Source: Xanthobacteraceae bacterium
Lineage (GTDB): Bacteria; Pseudomonadota; Alphaproteobacteria; Rhizobiales; Xanthobacteraceae
Assembly: GCA_019745775.1 (NCBI GenBank)
Contig: JAIESR010000061.1
Span: 1-48,135 of the forward strand
DNA: 48,135 nucleotides
Reading direction: 5' to 3'
Shown: piece after piece, positions 31,783-40,045 of the stretch
Numbering within the stretch: position 1 is the first letter of the stretch
How the letters are laid out: each line of letters opens with the position of its first letter
Program-made: the position numbers and the translations under genes
Notes under the pieces: generated by a model
Database searches by the model: none
What the model was told of the DNA's origin: nothing
What the model saw: only the letters and a program-made list of their open reading frames with translations

Positions 31783-32727
31783 ATGCCATCCGAAGTCCTG
31801 ATCAAAGGCCGCGACGCCGCATTCTTTGCCGCGCGGCTCGCCAAAGCCCTCCCCGACCTGCGCTTCCATGCCGCACGCGATGGCGCCGAGGCGCTCGCGA
31901 AATGCGCGAACGCCGAGGTGCTGATCATCCGCACCGACGAGATCTTCGCCGAGCTCGTCGACAAGATGCCGAAGCTCCGCCTGATCCAGGCGCTGACCAC
32001 CGGCACCGATCACATCCAGGCGCTGCCCAATCTCGGCAAACACGTCACGCTCGCGGCCGCGCGCGGCTTCCACGGGCCGCAGATGTCGGAGCTCGCCTTC
32101 ATCTTCCTCTTGCATTTCACCCGCGACTTCCGCGATCTCTTCGCCACCCAGGAGGCGCACCGCTGGAACCGCGTCGAGCAGAGCCTGCTGGTCGACCGCA
32201 CCGCCGTGATCGTCGGCGTCGGCTCGATCGCCGAGGACCTGGCGCAGAAATGCAAGGTATTCGGCATGCGCACCGTGGGCGTCAGCGACGGCCGCACCGA
32301 GGCGCCCCACTTCGACGCCATCCTGCCGCGCGTCAAGCTCAACGAGGCGGCGGCGCAGGCGGATTTCCTGATCGTGCTGATCCCGCACACCAAGGAGACC
32401 ACCGACCTCATCGGCAAGAGCGTGTTCGACGCGATGAGGCCCTCCGGCGTGCTGATCAACATCGCGCGCGGCGGCGTGGTCGACGAAGATGCCTTGATCG
32501 ACGCGTTGCGCGCGGGAAAAATCCGCGGCGCCGGCCTCGACGTGTTCAAGGTCGAGCCGCTGCCGAAGGAGAGCCCGCTCTGGGACATGCCGAACGTCTT
32601 CATCACCTCGCATGTCGGCGGCATGGCCGACACCTATGGCGATCAGGTGATGCCGTTGCTGGTCGAGAACTTGCGAGCATTCACGGCCGGACAGCCGGAG
32701 AAAATGCGCTTCATCGTAAAGAGGTAG
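31783..32727 (+). CDS. D-2-hydroxyacid dehydrogenase
   Basis: This 314-residue NAD(P)-dependent dehydrogenase reduces 2-oxoacids or oxidises D-2-hydroxyacids. The nucleotide-binding motif is TAVIVGVGSIAEDLAQKCKV. Catalytic residues follow the family pattern: Arg in LINIARGGVVDEDALIDAL, Glu in VFKVEPLPKESPLW and His in FITSHVGG. ATG at 31783 follows a 76-base leader shared with the divergent receptor gene; no strong ribosome site is visible. The M24-type gene starts 12 bases after its stop, so they form an operon. The substrate is not visible. Confidence 0.88.
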   Translation: MPSEVLIKGRDAAFFAARLAKALPDLRFHAARDGAEALAKCANAEVLIIRTDEIFAELVDKMPKLRLIQALTTGTDHIQALPNLGKHVTLAAARGFHGPQMSELAFIFLLHFTRDFRDLFATQEAHRWNRVEQSLLVDRTAVIVGVGSIAEDLAQKCKVFGMRTVGVSDGRTEAPHFDAILPRVKLNEAAAQADFLIVLIPHTKETTDLIGKSVFDAMRPSGVLINIARGGVVDEDALIDALRAGKIRGAGLDVFKVEPLPKESPLWDMPNVFITSHVGGMADTYGDQVMPLLVENLRAFTAGQPEKMRFIVKR

Positions 32728-32739
32728 GAGACTGCAAGG

Positions 32740-33930
32740 ATGTCAGCGATCGAACGCGTCGAATTTCCGACCTCCATGGCCGAGCTCGAGCGCCGTTGGG
32801 CCGCCGTGCGCAAGGAGATGGAAGCGCGCAACATCGACGCGCTGGTCACGCAGAACTCGAGCGACTGGCTCGGCGGCTACGTCAAATGGTTCACCGACGT
32901 GCCGGCGCACAACGACTACCCGCGCAACGTCATCTTTTACCGCGACGACCTGATGACCGTGGTGGAGATGGGCAACAAGGGCGGCCGCAATTCGCTCGGC
33001 GGCAAGGACCCGCTCAATCCCGGCGTCGGCGAATGGGTGTTCAGCCCATCGTTCTACTCGGTCGGCTACACCAACCCCTATGACGGCGAGCTGGTCGCGG
33101 CCGAGCTCAAGCGCCGCGGCTGCAAGACGGTCGGCTGGGTCGGCAAGGGGCGGCTGCAATACGACCTCGTGCGCGTCACCGAAGAGCAGGCGGGCAGCGC
33201 CAGGTTCGTCGACGCCACCGACTGGGTCGACCGCATCAAGGCTATCAAGAGCCCGGAGGAGATCGCGCTGATCCGCAAGGCCGCCGCCATGCAGGACGCG
33301 CAGTGGGCGGCGATCCTGCCCAAGATCAAGCCCGGCATGCGCGATAGCGAGCTGACCGCGCTCGTGCAATACGAAGGCGAGCTGCTCGGCAGCCAGCAGG
33401 GCCTGTTCCGCTGCTCGTCGGCGCCGCTCGGCGAGCCGGCGATCCTGCGCGGCCGCCACTACCAGGGCCGCGTCATGCGCAACGGCGACTACATGACGCT
33501 CCTGATCGAGAACAACGGCCCGGGCGGGCACTATGCCGAGCTCGCGCGCACCTTTGTGCTCGGCAAGGCGTCCCAGGAACTGCGCGACGCCTTCGGGGTC
33601 GTGGTCGCCGCGCAGAAGCACACGGTGAAGAACCTGAAGATCGGCGCGCAGCCGGCCGAAATCTATGCGAGCCACAACGACTACATGAAGAGCCGTGGCG
33701 CGCCGCCGGAGATGCGGCTGTTCGGGCACAGCCAGGGGTACGACCTGGTCGAACGGCCGCTGCTGCGCTCCGACGAGACCATGCCGCTCGCGGCCAACAT
33801 GAACATGGCGGTGCATCCGGGATTCTTCAAACCCACGAACTTCGCCTTCATCTGCGACAACTTTCTGATCAAGGAAGACGGCTCGGTCGAGCACCTGCAC
33901 AAGTCGGAGCAGAAGATCTGGGAGTTGTGA
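32740..33930 (+). CDS. M24 (pita-bread fold) protein with altered metal ligands
   Basis: This 396-residue protein has the creatinase/aminopeptidase P layout: an N-terminal domain (1-160) and a pita-bread domain (170-390). Metal positions differ from aminopeptidases: the two Asp are replaced by E257 (LLIENNG) and E267 (YAELART), the His is kept (H330, LFGHSQGYD), and the Glu positions are H359 (AVHPGFF) and D373 (FICDNF). It is therefore unlikely to be an ordinary dinuclear metallopeptidase; a creatinase-like or lyase-like activity is possible. It is co-transcribed with the hydroxyacid dehydrogenase 12 bases upstream. AGGAG lies about nine to ten bases before the ATG. Confidence 0.85.
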   Translation: MSAIERVEFPTSMAELERRWAAVRKEMEARNIDALVTQNSSDWLGGYVKWFTDVPAHNDYPRNVIFYRDDLMTVVEMGNKGGRNSLGGKDPLNPGVGEWVFSPSFYSVGYTNPYDGELVAAELKRRGCKTVGWVGKGRLQYDLVRVTEEQAGSARFVDATDWVDRIKAIKSPEEIALIRKAAAMQDAQWAAILPKIKPGMRDSELTALVQYEGELLGSQQGLFRCSSAPLGEPAILRGRHYQGRVMRNGDYMTLLIENNGPGGHYAELARTFVLGKASQELRDAFGVVVAAQKHTVKNLKIGAQPAEIYASHNDYMKSRGAPPEMRLFGHSQGYDLVERPLLRSDETMPLAANMNMAVHPGFFKPTNFAFICDNFLIKEDGSVEHLHKSEQKIWEL

Positions 33931-33948
33931 GTGCGCGCTCTATCTCCG

Positions 33949-34052
33949 CCTCATCCTGAGGGCGCACGCAGTGCGCGTCTCGAAGGATGGGGCGGCCCCG
34001 ACTGGGGCCACATGGTTCGAGACACCGCCTCCGGCGGCTCCTCACCATGAGG
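33949..34052. repeat. Palindromic repeat with CCTCATCCTGAGG / CCTCACCATGAGG ends
   Basis: The element begins CCTCATCCTGAGG and ends CCTCACCATGAGG. Internal blocks (GTCTCGAAGGATGGGGCGGCC and GGCCACATGGTTCGAGACAC) pair with each other around GCGGCCCCGACTGGGGCC. It lies between the M24 gene and the racemase-like gene. From memory, this is a repeat type common in Bradyrhizobium-group genomes. Confidence 0.75.
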
Positions 34053-34104
34053 GGCAACGGCTGCTATGCTGGACCACTAACAGAACCACGGGGACAGAAA
34101 CGAC

Positions 34105-35241
34105 GTGCCTCAACACCACAAGATCGCCCGCGTCCATGCTGTACCGCTGCGCATCCTCTCAAGCTTCGGCTGGCTCGGTGTCGACCGCCAGAACGCAGCC
34201 TCAGCCTGCTTCGTCGAGGTCGAGACCGACACCGGGCTGAAAGGCCACGGCATCACGCAGCATTCGGACTCGGCCGCGGTCGCGGTACAGATCAACAATG
34301 TCGGGCCGAAGCTTCACGGGCTTGATCCGCTTAACAACGAGCGCATCTGGCATGTGCTCTATTGGACGCTCTCCGGCGGCGCACAGGTGCAATATGCGAG
34401 CTGGGCGATCTCGGCGCTCGACACCGCGGTCTGGGACATCAAGGGCAAAGCGCTCGGCCAGCCGATTTGGAAATTGCTCGGCGGCGCGCGCGACAAGGTG
34501 CAGGCCTACGCCACCATCGGCGTGCCCGGCGCCGACATCGAGCAGCTGTGCGAAGCGGCGCGCCGGCTGGTCGCGATGGGCTTCAAATGCCTGAAGACGC
34601 AGGTGGGCCGCCCCGGCCTCGACAATCTGCGCGGCCAGAAGCCGATGATCGAGATCGTGCGCAACGACGCGCGCCGCATCAAGGCGTTGCGCGAGGCGGT
34701 CGGCGACGAGATCGAGATCGGCATCGACGCGCAGTGCCGGCTCGACCTTTCGCATGCGATGGAGCTCGTCCGCCTGATCGAGCCCTATCATGTCGGCTTC
34801 TTCGAGGAGCCGCTGGTGCAGAACGACGTGCTCTTGATGGCCGACATGCGCCGGCGCACCACCATGCCGATCCACGCCGGCCAGGCCGAGGGGCTCGGTT
34901 TTCGCTTCCGCGACATGCTGCTGGCGAAGGCGATCGACGTGCTGCAGCCGAACGTCTCCGTCACCGGCGGCATCACCAATTGCGTGCGCGTTGCCGGCCT
35001 CGCCTCGGCGTTCAACGTGCCAATCAACGGCGGCGGCTATTTCTGGCACAATATGCATGTGCAGGGCGGCTGCGCCGCCGGCACGACGCTCGAATTCCAG
35101 ACCGCGGCGGTGAAGACCTGCGAGGCGATCTTCACCGGCATGCCGCAACTCGACAAGGATTGGCTGACGCTGCCGGACACGCCCGGCCTCGGCTTCGATC
35201 CGAAACCGGAGATGATCAAGGAATTTACGACGAAGTCGTGA
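34105..35241 (+). CDS. Enolase superfamily (mandelate racemase/MLE) protein
   Basis: This 378-residue member of the mandelate racemase/muconate-lactonizing group is probably an acid-sugar dehydratase or racemase. Metal ligands D208 (GIDAQCRLD), E235 (FFEEPL) and E262 (AGQAEGL) are in place, as is H315 (GYFWHNMH). Two usual catalytic positions differ: the K-x-K motif reads K164-T-Q166, and the Asp before GGIT reads N283 (QPNVSVTGGIT). The start is GTG at 34105, with GGGGACAG upstream. A Bug-type receptor follows after 19 bases, so uptake and conversion of the same acid are likely linked. Confidence 0.86.
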   Translation: MPQHHKIARVHAVPLRILSSFGWLGVDRQNAASACFVEVETDTGLKGHGITQHSDSAAVAVQINNVGPKLHGLDPLNNERIWHVLYWTLSGGAQVQYASWAISALDTAVWDIKGKALGQPIWKLLGGARDKVQAYATIGVPGADIEQLCEAARRLVAMGFKCLKTQVGRPGLDNLRGQKPMIEIVRNDARRIKALREAVGDEIEIGIDAQCRLDLSHAMELVRLIEPYHVGFFEEPLVQNDVLLMADMRRRTTMPIHAGQAEGLGFRFRDMLLAKAIDVLQPNVSVTGGITNCVRVAGLASAFNVPINGGGYFWHNMHVQGGCAAGTTLEFQTAAVKTCEAIFTGMPQLDKDWLTLPDTPGLGFDPKPEMIKEFTTKS

Positions 35242-35260
35242 GGCACCGAGGAGCAACAAG

Positions 35261-36388
35261 ATGAAACTACAGACTCTCCTCCGCTCATTCCCGCGCAAGC
35301 GGGAATCCAGACTTACAACTCCGTCAGAAAGGATTCTGGGTCCTCGCTTTCGCGGGGACGCGCGGAGGTTGCCGCTCGTGCTTGGCGTCCTCGCCGCGTC
35401 GGCATGCGTCGCCCCGGCGATGGCACAATCGCCGTCGGTGGAAAACTTCTACCGCGGCCAGACGGTGCGGATCGTGGTCGCGTCGGGACCGTCCGGCGGC
35501 TTCGACACCTTCGCGCGATTGCTCTCGCGCCATCTCGGGCGCTTCGTGCCCGGCAATCCGACGTTCGTGGTGCAGAACATGCCCGGCGCCGGCGGCCTGC
35601 GCGCCGCCGGCTACATCGCCAAGATTGCTGCGCCCGACGGCCTCACCATGGCCGCGGTGCAAGGCGGCATGGTCAAGGCGCCGCTCCTCGGCCTGATCGG
35701 CGCCGACTACGATTCGACGAAGCTGCGCTGGATCGGCAACCTCAACAGCGAGGTGCATGTCTGCGTCGCCTGGCACACCTCCGGCATGACCACGATCAAG
35801 GAGGCGATGCAGAAAGAGCTGATCGTCGGCGCCTCGACCGGCGCCGATTCCGAGCTGGCGCCGAACGCGTTCAACAGCCTGCTCGGCACCAAATTCAAGG
35901 TCATCCCCGGCTACCAGGACGGGCCGCGCATCCTGCTCGCCATGCAGCGCGCTGAAGTGCTCGGCCGCTGCGGCTGGTCGTGGTCGTCGGTGGTGTCGCA
36001 GCATCCGGAATGGGTCAAGGAAAAGACCGTCAGCACGCTGGTGCAGTGGCCGGCCAAGCATGCCGACCTGCCGAACCTGCCGCTGGCGCAGGACCTCGCC
36101 ATCAACGACGACGACCGGCAGGCGATCGATTTCCTGTTCGGCCATCTGATGATCTCGCGCTCCTATGTGATGCCGGGCGGCGTGCCGCAGGAACGGATCA
36201 ACGCGCTGCGCGCCGGCTTCGACGCCATGGTCAAGGACGAGGCCGTGAAGGCGGACTTCGTGAAGTCCAACCACGAGCTCGCGCCGATGTCGGGCGTCGA
36301 GGTCAACAAGTTCGTCGACCGCGTCTACGCCACGCCGAAACGTGTCATCGACAAGGCGCTCGCGGCGATCGGCGGCGCAAAACGGTAG
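35261..36388 (+). CDS. TctC-type solute receptor with repeat-derived signal-peptide insert
   Basis: This 375-residue exported receptor is distantly of the tricarboxylate type (FYRGQTVRIVVASGPSGGFD, FVPGNPTFVVQNMPGAGGLR). The N-terminus is unusual: after MKLQTLLR comes SFPRKRESRLTTPSERILGP and RFRGDA, which is translated palindromic repeat DNA (35285-35362). The hydrophobic signal segment (LPLVLGVLAASACVAPAMAQ) follows only then. ATG at 35261 has GGAG eight to nine bases upstream. An internal GTG at 35378 with GGAGG before it could start a short signal peptide instead. It follows the enolase-superfamily gene closely. Confidence 0.85.
   Translation: MKLQTLLRSFPRKRESRLTTPSERILGPRFRGDARRLPLVLGVLAASACVAPAMAQSPSVENFYRGQTVRIVVASGPSGGFDTFARLLSRHLGRFVPGNPTFVVQNMPGAGGLRAAGYIAKIAAPDGLTMAAVQGGMVKAPLLGLIGADYDSTKLRWIGNLNSEVHVCVAWHTSGMTTIKEAMQKELIVGASTGADSELAPNAFNSLLGTKFKVIPGYQDGPRILLAMQRAEVLGRCGWSWSSVVSQHPEWVKEKTVSTLVQWPAKHADLPNLPLAQDLAINDDDRQAIDFLFGHLMISRSYVMPGGVPQERINALRAGFDAMVKDEAVKADFVKSNHELAPMSGVEVNKFVDRVYATPKRVIDKALAAIGGAKR
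35285..35362. repeat. Palindromic repeat, copy 2, inserted in a coding region
   Basis: Hairpins TTCCCGCGCAAGCGGGAA and GTCCTCGCTTTCGCGGGGAC are joined by a spacer. It is the reverse complement of the element at 29597-29665. Its length keeps the reading frame of the receptor gene. Confidence 0.88.
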
Positions 36389-36395
36389 CTGCCGC

Positions 36396-37574
36396 TCAAC
36401 TTTCGAACGGCAGGCCGACATATTGCTCCGCCAGCGAGGCCTGGGCGTGTTCGGAGGCGAGCAGATAGTCGAATTGATTTTCGCGCATGCGCCGTTCGAA
36501 CGGCGTTTCGTCCGGGAATTGGTGGATCAATAGCGTCAGCCACCATGACATGCGCTCGGCGTTCCACACCCGCCGCAACGCCATGTCGGAATAGCAATCG
36601 AGATAATGCGTTCGGCCGCTCTTGAAAGTTTCGGCGAGCGCCCGCGACAGGTAGAACACGTCGGACACCGCGAGGTTAAGGCCCTTGGCGCCGGTCGGCG
36701 GCACGATGTGGGCCGCATCACCGGCCAGGAACAGGCGCCCGTAGCGCATCGGCTCGGCGACGAAGCTGCGCAGCGGCGCAATCGATTTCTCGATCGACGG
36801 ACCGGTGACGATGGCGTCGGTCATCTCCTTCGGGCAGCGCGCCTTCAATTCCTCCCAGAAGCGCTCATCCGGCCAGTCCTCGATGCGCGCGTCGAGCTCG
36901 CACTGGATGTAGTAGCGGCTGAGCGCGGGGCTGCGCTGCGAGGCAAGCGCGAAGCCGCGCGAGTGGTAGCAGTAGCAAATCTCCGGATAGGGCGGCGTCT
37001 CCGACATGATGCCGAGCCAACCGAACGGATAGCTGCGCTCGAACGTGCGCAGCACTGTCGCCGGAATCGATTGGCGGCTGACGCCGTGATAACCGTCGCA
37101 GCCCGCGACATAGTCGCAGTCGATCCGGTACGCCTGCCCGTGCTTCTCATAGGTGACGTAAGGCCGCGACGACGTCAGCTCGTGCAGCGCGACGTTGCCG
37201 GCTTCCTCGACGATCGCTCCGCCGGCGGCGTCGCGCGCGGCATAGAGATCCTCGGTGATCGCGGTCTGGCCGTACGCCATCATCGGCCGGCCGGTGTGCT
37301 TGCGGGTGTCGATCAGGAAATGCGGCTTGCCTTCCCAGGCGATGCCCGAACCGTCATGCGGCTGGCCTTCGCGATCCATGCGTTCGCCAAGACCGACCTC
37401 GCGCAAGAGCTCGACCGTGCCGGCTTCCAGCACGCCGGCGCGGATTCGCTCCAATACATGCCCGCGGCTATGGCGCTCCAGCACGATCGAATCGATGCCG
37501 TTGCGCGCCAGCATGTGGGAGAGCAGCAGCCCGGCCGGACCGCCCCCGACGATGGCAACCTGTGTCCGCGTCAT
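36396..37574 (-). CDS. pobA: 4-hydroxybenzoate 3-monooxygenase
   Basis: This 392-residue flavoenzyme converts 4-hydroxybenzoate to protocatechuate. The GxGxxG motif is TQVAIVGGGPAGLLLSHML. The substrate-binding region GFALASQRSPALSRYYIQCE keeps the Ser and Arg that hold the carboxylate, and the second FAD block is LAGDAAHIVPPTGAKGLNLA. Length and order match PobA throughout. ATG at 37574 is preferred; GTG at 37580 is two codons earlier. It is convergent with the receptor gene ending at 36388, with seven bases between. It follows the exported methyltransferase gene (30-base gap). No ring-cleavage genes for protocatechuate lie in the window. Confidence 0.92.
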   Translation of the reverse strand: MTRTQVAIVGGGPAGLLLSHMLARNGIDSIVLERHSRGHVLERIRAGVLEAGTVELLREVGLGERMDREGQPHDGSGIAWEGKPHFLIDTRKHTGRPMMAYGQTAITEDLYAARDAAGGAIVEEAGNVALHELTSSRPYVTYEKHGQAYRIDCDYVAGCDGYHGVSRQSIPATVLRTFERSYPFGWLGIMSETPPYPEICYCYHSRGFALASQRSPALSRYYIQCELDARIEDWPDERFWEELKARCPKEMTDAIVTGPSIEKSIAPLRSFVAEPMRYGRLFLAGDAAHIVPPTGAKGLNLAVSDVFYLSRALAETFKSGRTHYLDCYSDMALRRVWNAERMSWWLTLLIHQFPDETPFERRMRENQFDYLLASEHAQASLAEQYVGLPFES

Positions 37575-37604
37575 CCCCACATGATCGGCTCGCCGCGCGC
37601 GTTG

Positions 37605-38333
37605 TCAATTCTTCGGGCGCACGAACGGCACGAACCGCACCAGCATCACGATGCGGCCCTTGGTCTCGCCGGGGCCGGTCTTCTCGATCACCGTGAGGTA
37701 CTGCACGTTGTCGGGAGGCCCGAGCGGCATCACCAGCTTGCCGCCGACCTTGAGCTGTTCGATCAGGGGCGACGGCACATGACCGATCGCGGCGGTGATG
37801 ATAATGGAATCGAACGGACCGCAATCCGGCCAGCCCTGGTAGCCGTCGCCGACCCGCACCCGCGCGTTGTCATAACCGAGATCGCCGAGCACCTTGATGG
37901 CGCCGACCGCGAGCGGCGCCACGATCTCGACCGTGCACACCTGCTTCGCCATGCGCGCCAGGATCGCGGCCTGGTAGCCCGAGCCGGTGCCGATCTCGAG
38001 CGAGATATGATCCGGCTTGACCTCGGCAAGGTGCGTCATCAGCGCGACGATGAACGGCTGCGAGATCGTCGAGCGGTGGCCGATCGGCACCGGCCGGTCG
38101 ACATAACCAATGGCGCAGGTGCCGTCGGGGATGAACTTGTGGCGCTCGATCCCCTCCATCGCCTTGAGCACGTCTTCCGAGATGCCTTGCGGCAGGGCCG
38201 TGGTATCGCGCTGCGCATGGGCGCGGATGGTCTCGATCATCGCCGCGCGCTCGCGCGCGCACGCCGCCTCCTCCGCCGCCGCGTCATGAGCGGCGAAGAG
38301 CACCAGAAGAACCGACAGCCACCTCGTTCTCAT
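37605..38333 (-). CDS. Exported protein-L-isoaspartate O-methyltransferase-like protein
   Basis: This 242-residue protein is of the Pcm family, which repairs isoaspartyl damage by methyl transfer from SAM. Signature blocks are RSTISQPFIVALMT (88-100), SAM motif I LEIGTGSGYQAAIL (112-125) and GPFDSIIITAAIGHVP. It begins with a signal-peptide-like sequence (MRTRWLSVLLVLFAAHDAAA), so it may be exported. SAM is not normally available in the periplasm, which makes this odd. The ATG at 38333 leaves the frame open to 38414 upstream. It lies between a receptor gene and pobA on the same strand. Confidence 0.85.
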   Translation of the reverse strand: MRTRWLSVLLVLFAAHDAAAEEAACARERAAMIETIRAHAQRDTTALPQGISEDVLKAMEGIERHKFIPDGTCAIGYVDRPVPIGHRSTISQPFIVALMTHLAEVKPDHISLEIGTGSGYQAAILARMAKQVCTVEIVAPLAVGAIKVLGDLGYDNARVRVGDGYQGWPDCGPFDSIIITAAIGHVPSPLIEQLKVGGKLVMPLGPPDNVQYLTVIEKTGPGETKGRIVMLVRFVPFVRPKN

Positions 38334-38445
38334 GGTCGAGCCCTGCAAGTGCGGCGCGCTCGGTCTGCTCCCTCTCTCCTTTGGGAGCGGGAACGCACTG
38401 ATGTTCCCTCGCATCTTCCCAACCTTTCTGGCCGCGATCGGCGGC

Positions 38446-39492
38446 CTAGCGCGCCAAACCTTCCCAGCCTGCCTTGCGCAACTCTTCGAGCGCGCGCGCC
38501 TGGATCGCCGGCGGCGCGTTGAAGATGTCGTCGAGCGCGACCTTCACCCGCTCCGGCGAGGCGTAGCGGATTTCCACGCCGGCGCGCTCCGCCTCGGCGA
38601 GGAAGTCGGGATCCTTCAGCGTCGCCGCGAAGGCGTCTTGCAGCGCCTTCAGGCGGTCGGCGGGGATTCCCGGCGGCGTGACGAACGGCCGGATGAAGAC
38701 GAGATAGCTGAACAAGAAGTGCAAGACCTTCTTAGTCTCCTCGTCCTTGGCGAGGTCCATCATGAACGGCACGCCGCGCGCCGCCAGCTCGGGGTGGCGC
38801 TCGTTCGCGCAATCGAGCCCGACCGAGATCACGCCACGCGCAAAATAATCGCGTCCGTTGACGCGCGCGCTGTCCCAGCCCCAGCCGCACATTCCGTCCA
38901 CCTCGCCGCGCTCGATCGCCGGCAACACGTCGCCGGTCGAACGGTAGCCCTTCACGATGTTGAACCTGGTGCCGAGCAGCGCATTCAGAAGGTTCGGCGC
39001 GAACTCGGTCGAGCCGCCGGAACCACCGATCACGACGCTCTTGGTCAGGAGATCGTTTGCCGTCGCCATGCCCGCGCGCTTGGAAAACACGCAGGTGTTC
39101 GACGTCACGTTGGCGCTGCCGAGCCAGCCGAAAGCGCGCATGTCGAACTGGACGTTGGGCGACTTGCCGACCTGCGCATAGGTGAGCGGCCCTTGCAGGA
39201 TCGCGATGGTGAGCCCGTCCTTGGCGGCGCGGGCATGCATGTGGTTCGAGGCGGCAAGGCCGCCGGCGCCGGGCATGTTCTGCACGATCACGCTCGGATT
39301 GCCCGGCATATGCCTGCTGAAATGGCGCGAGAGGTAGCGGGCGTAGAGATCGAAGCCGCCGCCTGCCGCCGAGGGCGCGATGATCCGGATCTGCTTGCCC
39401 TTGTAGAACTCGGCGACCGTGTCCTGCGCCTGCGCGGTGGCGGCGAGCGTGAACAAGCCCAGCAGTCCACCCATCGCTCCGCGGATCCTCAT
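38446..39492 (-). CDS. TctC-type tripartite tricarboxylate transporter receptor
   Basis: This 348-residue exported receptor has a signal peptide (MRIRGAMGGLLGLFTLAATA, cut near AQAQDT). The family blocks FYKGKQIRIIAPSAAGGGFD, HMPGNPSVIVQNMPGAGGLA and AFGWLGSANVTSNTCVF follow. It resembles the receptors at 35261 and 41125 more than the true Bug pair at 11055. GGGAG is six bases before the ATG. It stands at the head of a minus-strand group with the Pcm-like gene and pobA, so 4-hydroxybenzoate or a related acid is a possible ligand. No TctA or TctB gene is present. Confidence 0.87.
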   Translation of the reverse strand: MRIRGAMGGLLGLFTLAATAQAQDTVAEFYKGKQIRIIAPSAAGGGFDLYARYLSRHFSRHMPGNPSVIVQNMPGAGGLAASNHMHARAAKDGLTIAILQGPLTYAQVGKSPNVQFDMRAFGWLGSANVTSNTCVFSKRAGMATANDLLTKSVVIGGSGGSTEFAPNLLNALLGTRFNIVKGYRSTGDVLPAIERGEVDGMCGWGWDSARVNGRDYFARGVISVGLDCANERHPELAARGVPFMMDLAKDEETKKVLHFLFSYLVFIRPFVTPPGIPADRLKALQDAFAATLKDPDFLAEAERAGVEIRYASPERVKVALDDIFNAPPAIQARALEELRKAGWEGLAR

Positions 39493-39859
39493 GCGCGCTC
39501 CCAGTATTTTTGTCTTGCCGTGGGATACTATCCGGTCAAAGCGCAACCGGTACAAGCCGCGATGTCGCGGCGATGACGCGGATGATCGTTGAGGAAGGTG
39601 CGTTGACAATAACGTGATCCGCCTTCTTCTGGTCACGGATGCCGACGATCCGGCGATTCCGGCGAGTTTGTTCACGGCTACGCTGCCGAATGCCGCATTC
39701 TAGCTATTCGATATTGTCATGAACCAATCGGGACGCCGCACGCACAAAATGAGCGTGACGGGGTCATAGCCCCGACACGATCAACCACTATCCAACCGCC
39801 AACGTCAAAGAAACGATTCGGAAGCGCCTTGGGGATCATCAATACTGGAGTGAACCGCC
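39493..39859. other. Intergenic region upstream of the 38446 receptor and the 38-residue frame
   Basis: I found no supported gene. It contains TTGACAATA (near 39603) and, inverted, TATTGTCAT (near 39712), and a small hairpin CGGGGTCATAGCCCCG near 39760. These may be control sites. The frame ending in a stop near 39704 (GTG start near 39613) codes for 30 residues and is not convincing. Confidence 0.4.
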
Positions 39860-39976
39860 ATGGCACTGATCATCAAGATCGCCCAATTTCTCGCCCGCCT
39901 GAATGAGGCTTTCAGCGAAGCGCTGGAAGCGCGGCAGGCGGCTCATCGGAAATATCCGCACGTACCGGAGGAGTGA
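39860..39976 (+). CDS. 38-residue small protein
   Basis: The frame starts at ATG 39860, nine bases after GGAG, and encodes MALIIKIAQFLARLNEAFSE, then ALEARQAAHRKYPHVPEE. The product would be a basic amphipathic helix with a hydrophilic tail, like short uncharacterised proteins common in rhizobia. The codons look normal and the ribosome site is good. No function is known to me. Confidence 0.5.
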   Translation: MALIIKIAQFLARLNEAFSEALEARQAAHRKYPHVPEE

Positions 39977-40045
39977 GCGCGTGCTCGTGCTGATCGCACT
40001 GCGCGCATTGCTCGTTGTCTGCGGCATCCGGCCACTTCCCCGTGA

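Noticed and set aside
30790-32613. Minus-strand open frame of 607 codons
   Set aside because: It spans antisense of the hydroxyacid dehydrogenase and an alternative frame of the NMT1 receptor. Composition is that of a shadow and no domain is recognisable.
36606-38522. Plus-strand open frame of 638 codons
   Set aside because: It runs antisense to pobA and the Pcm-like gene, both of which have clear family motifs. Its product is rich in Arg, His, Asp and Ala, typical of a high-GC shadow frame.
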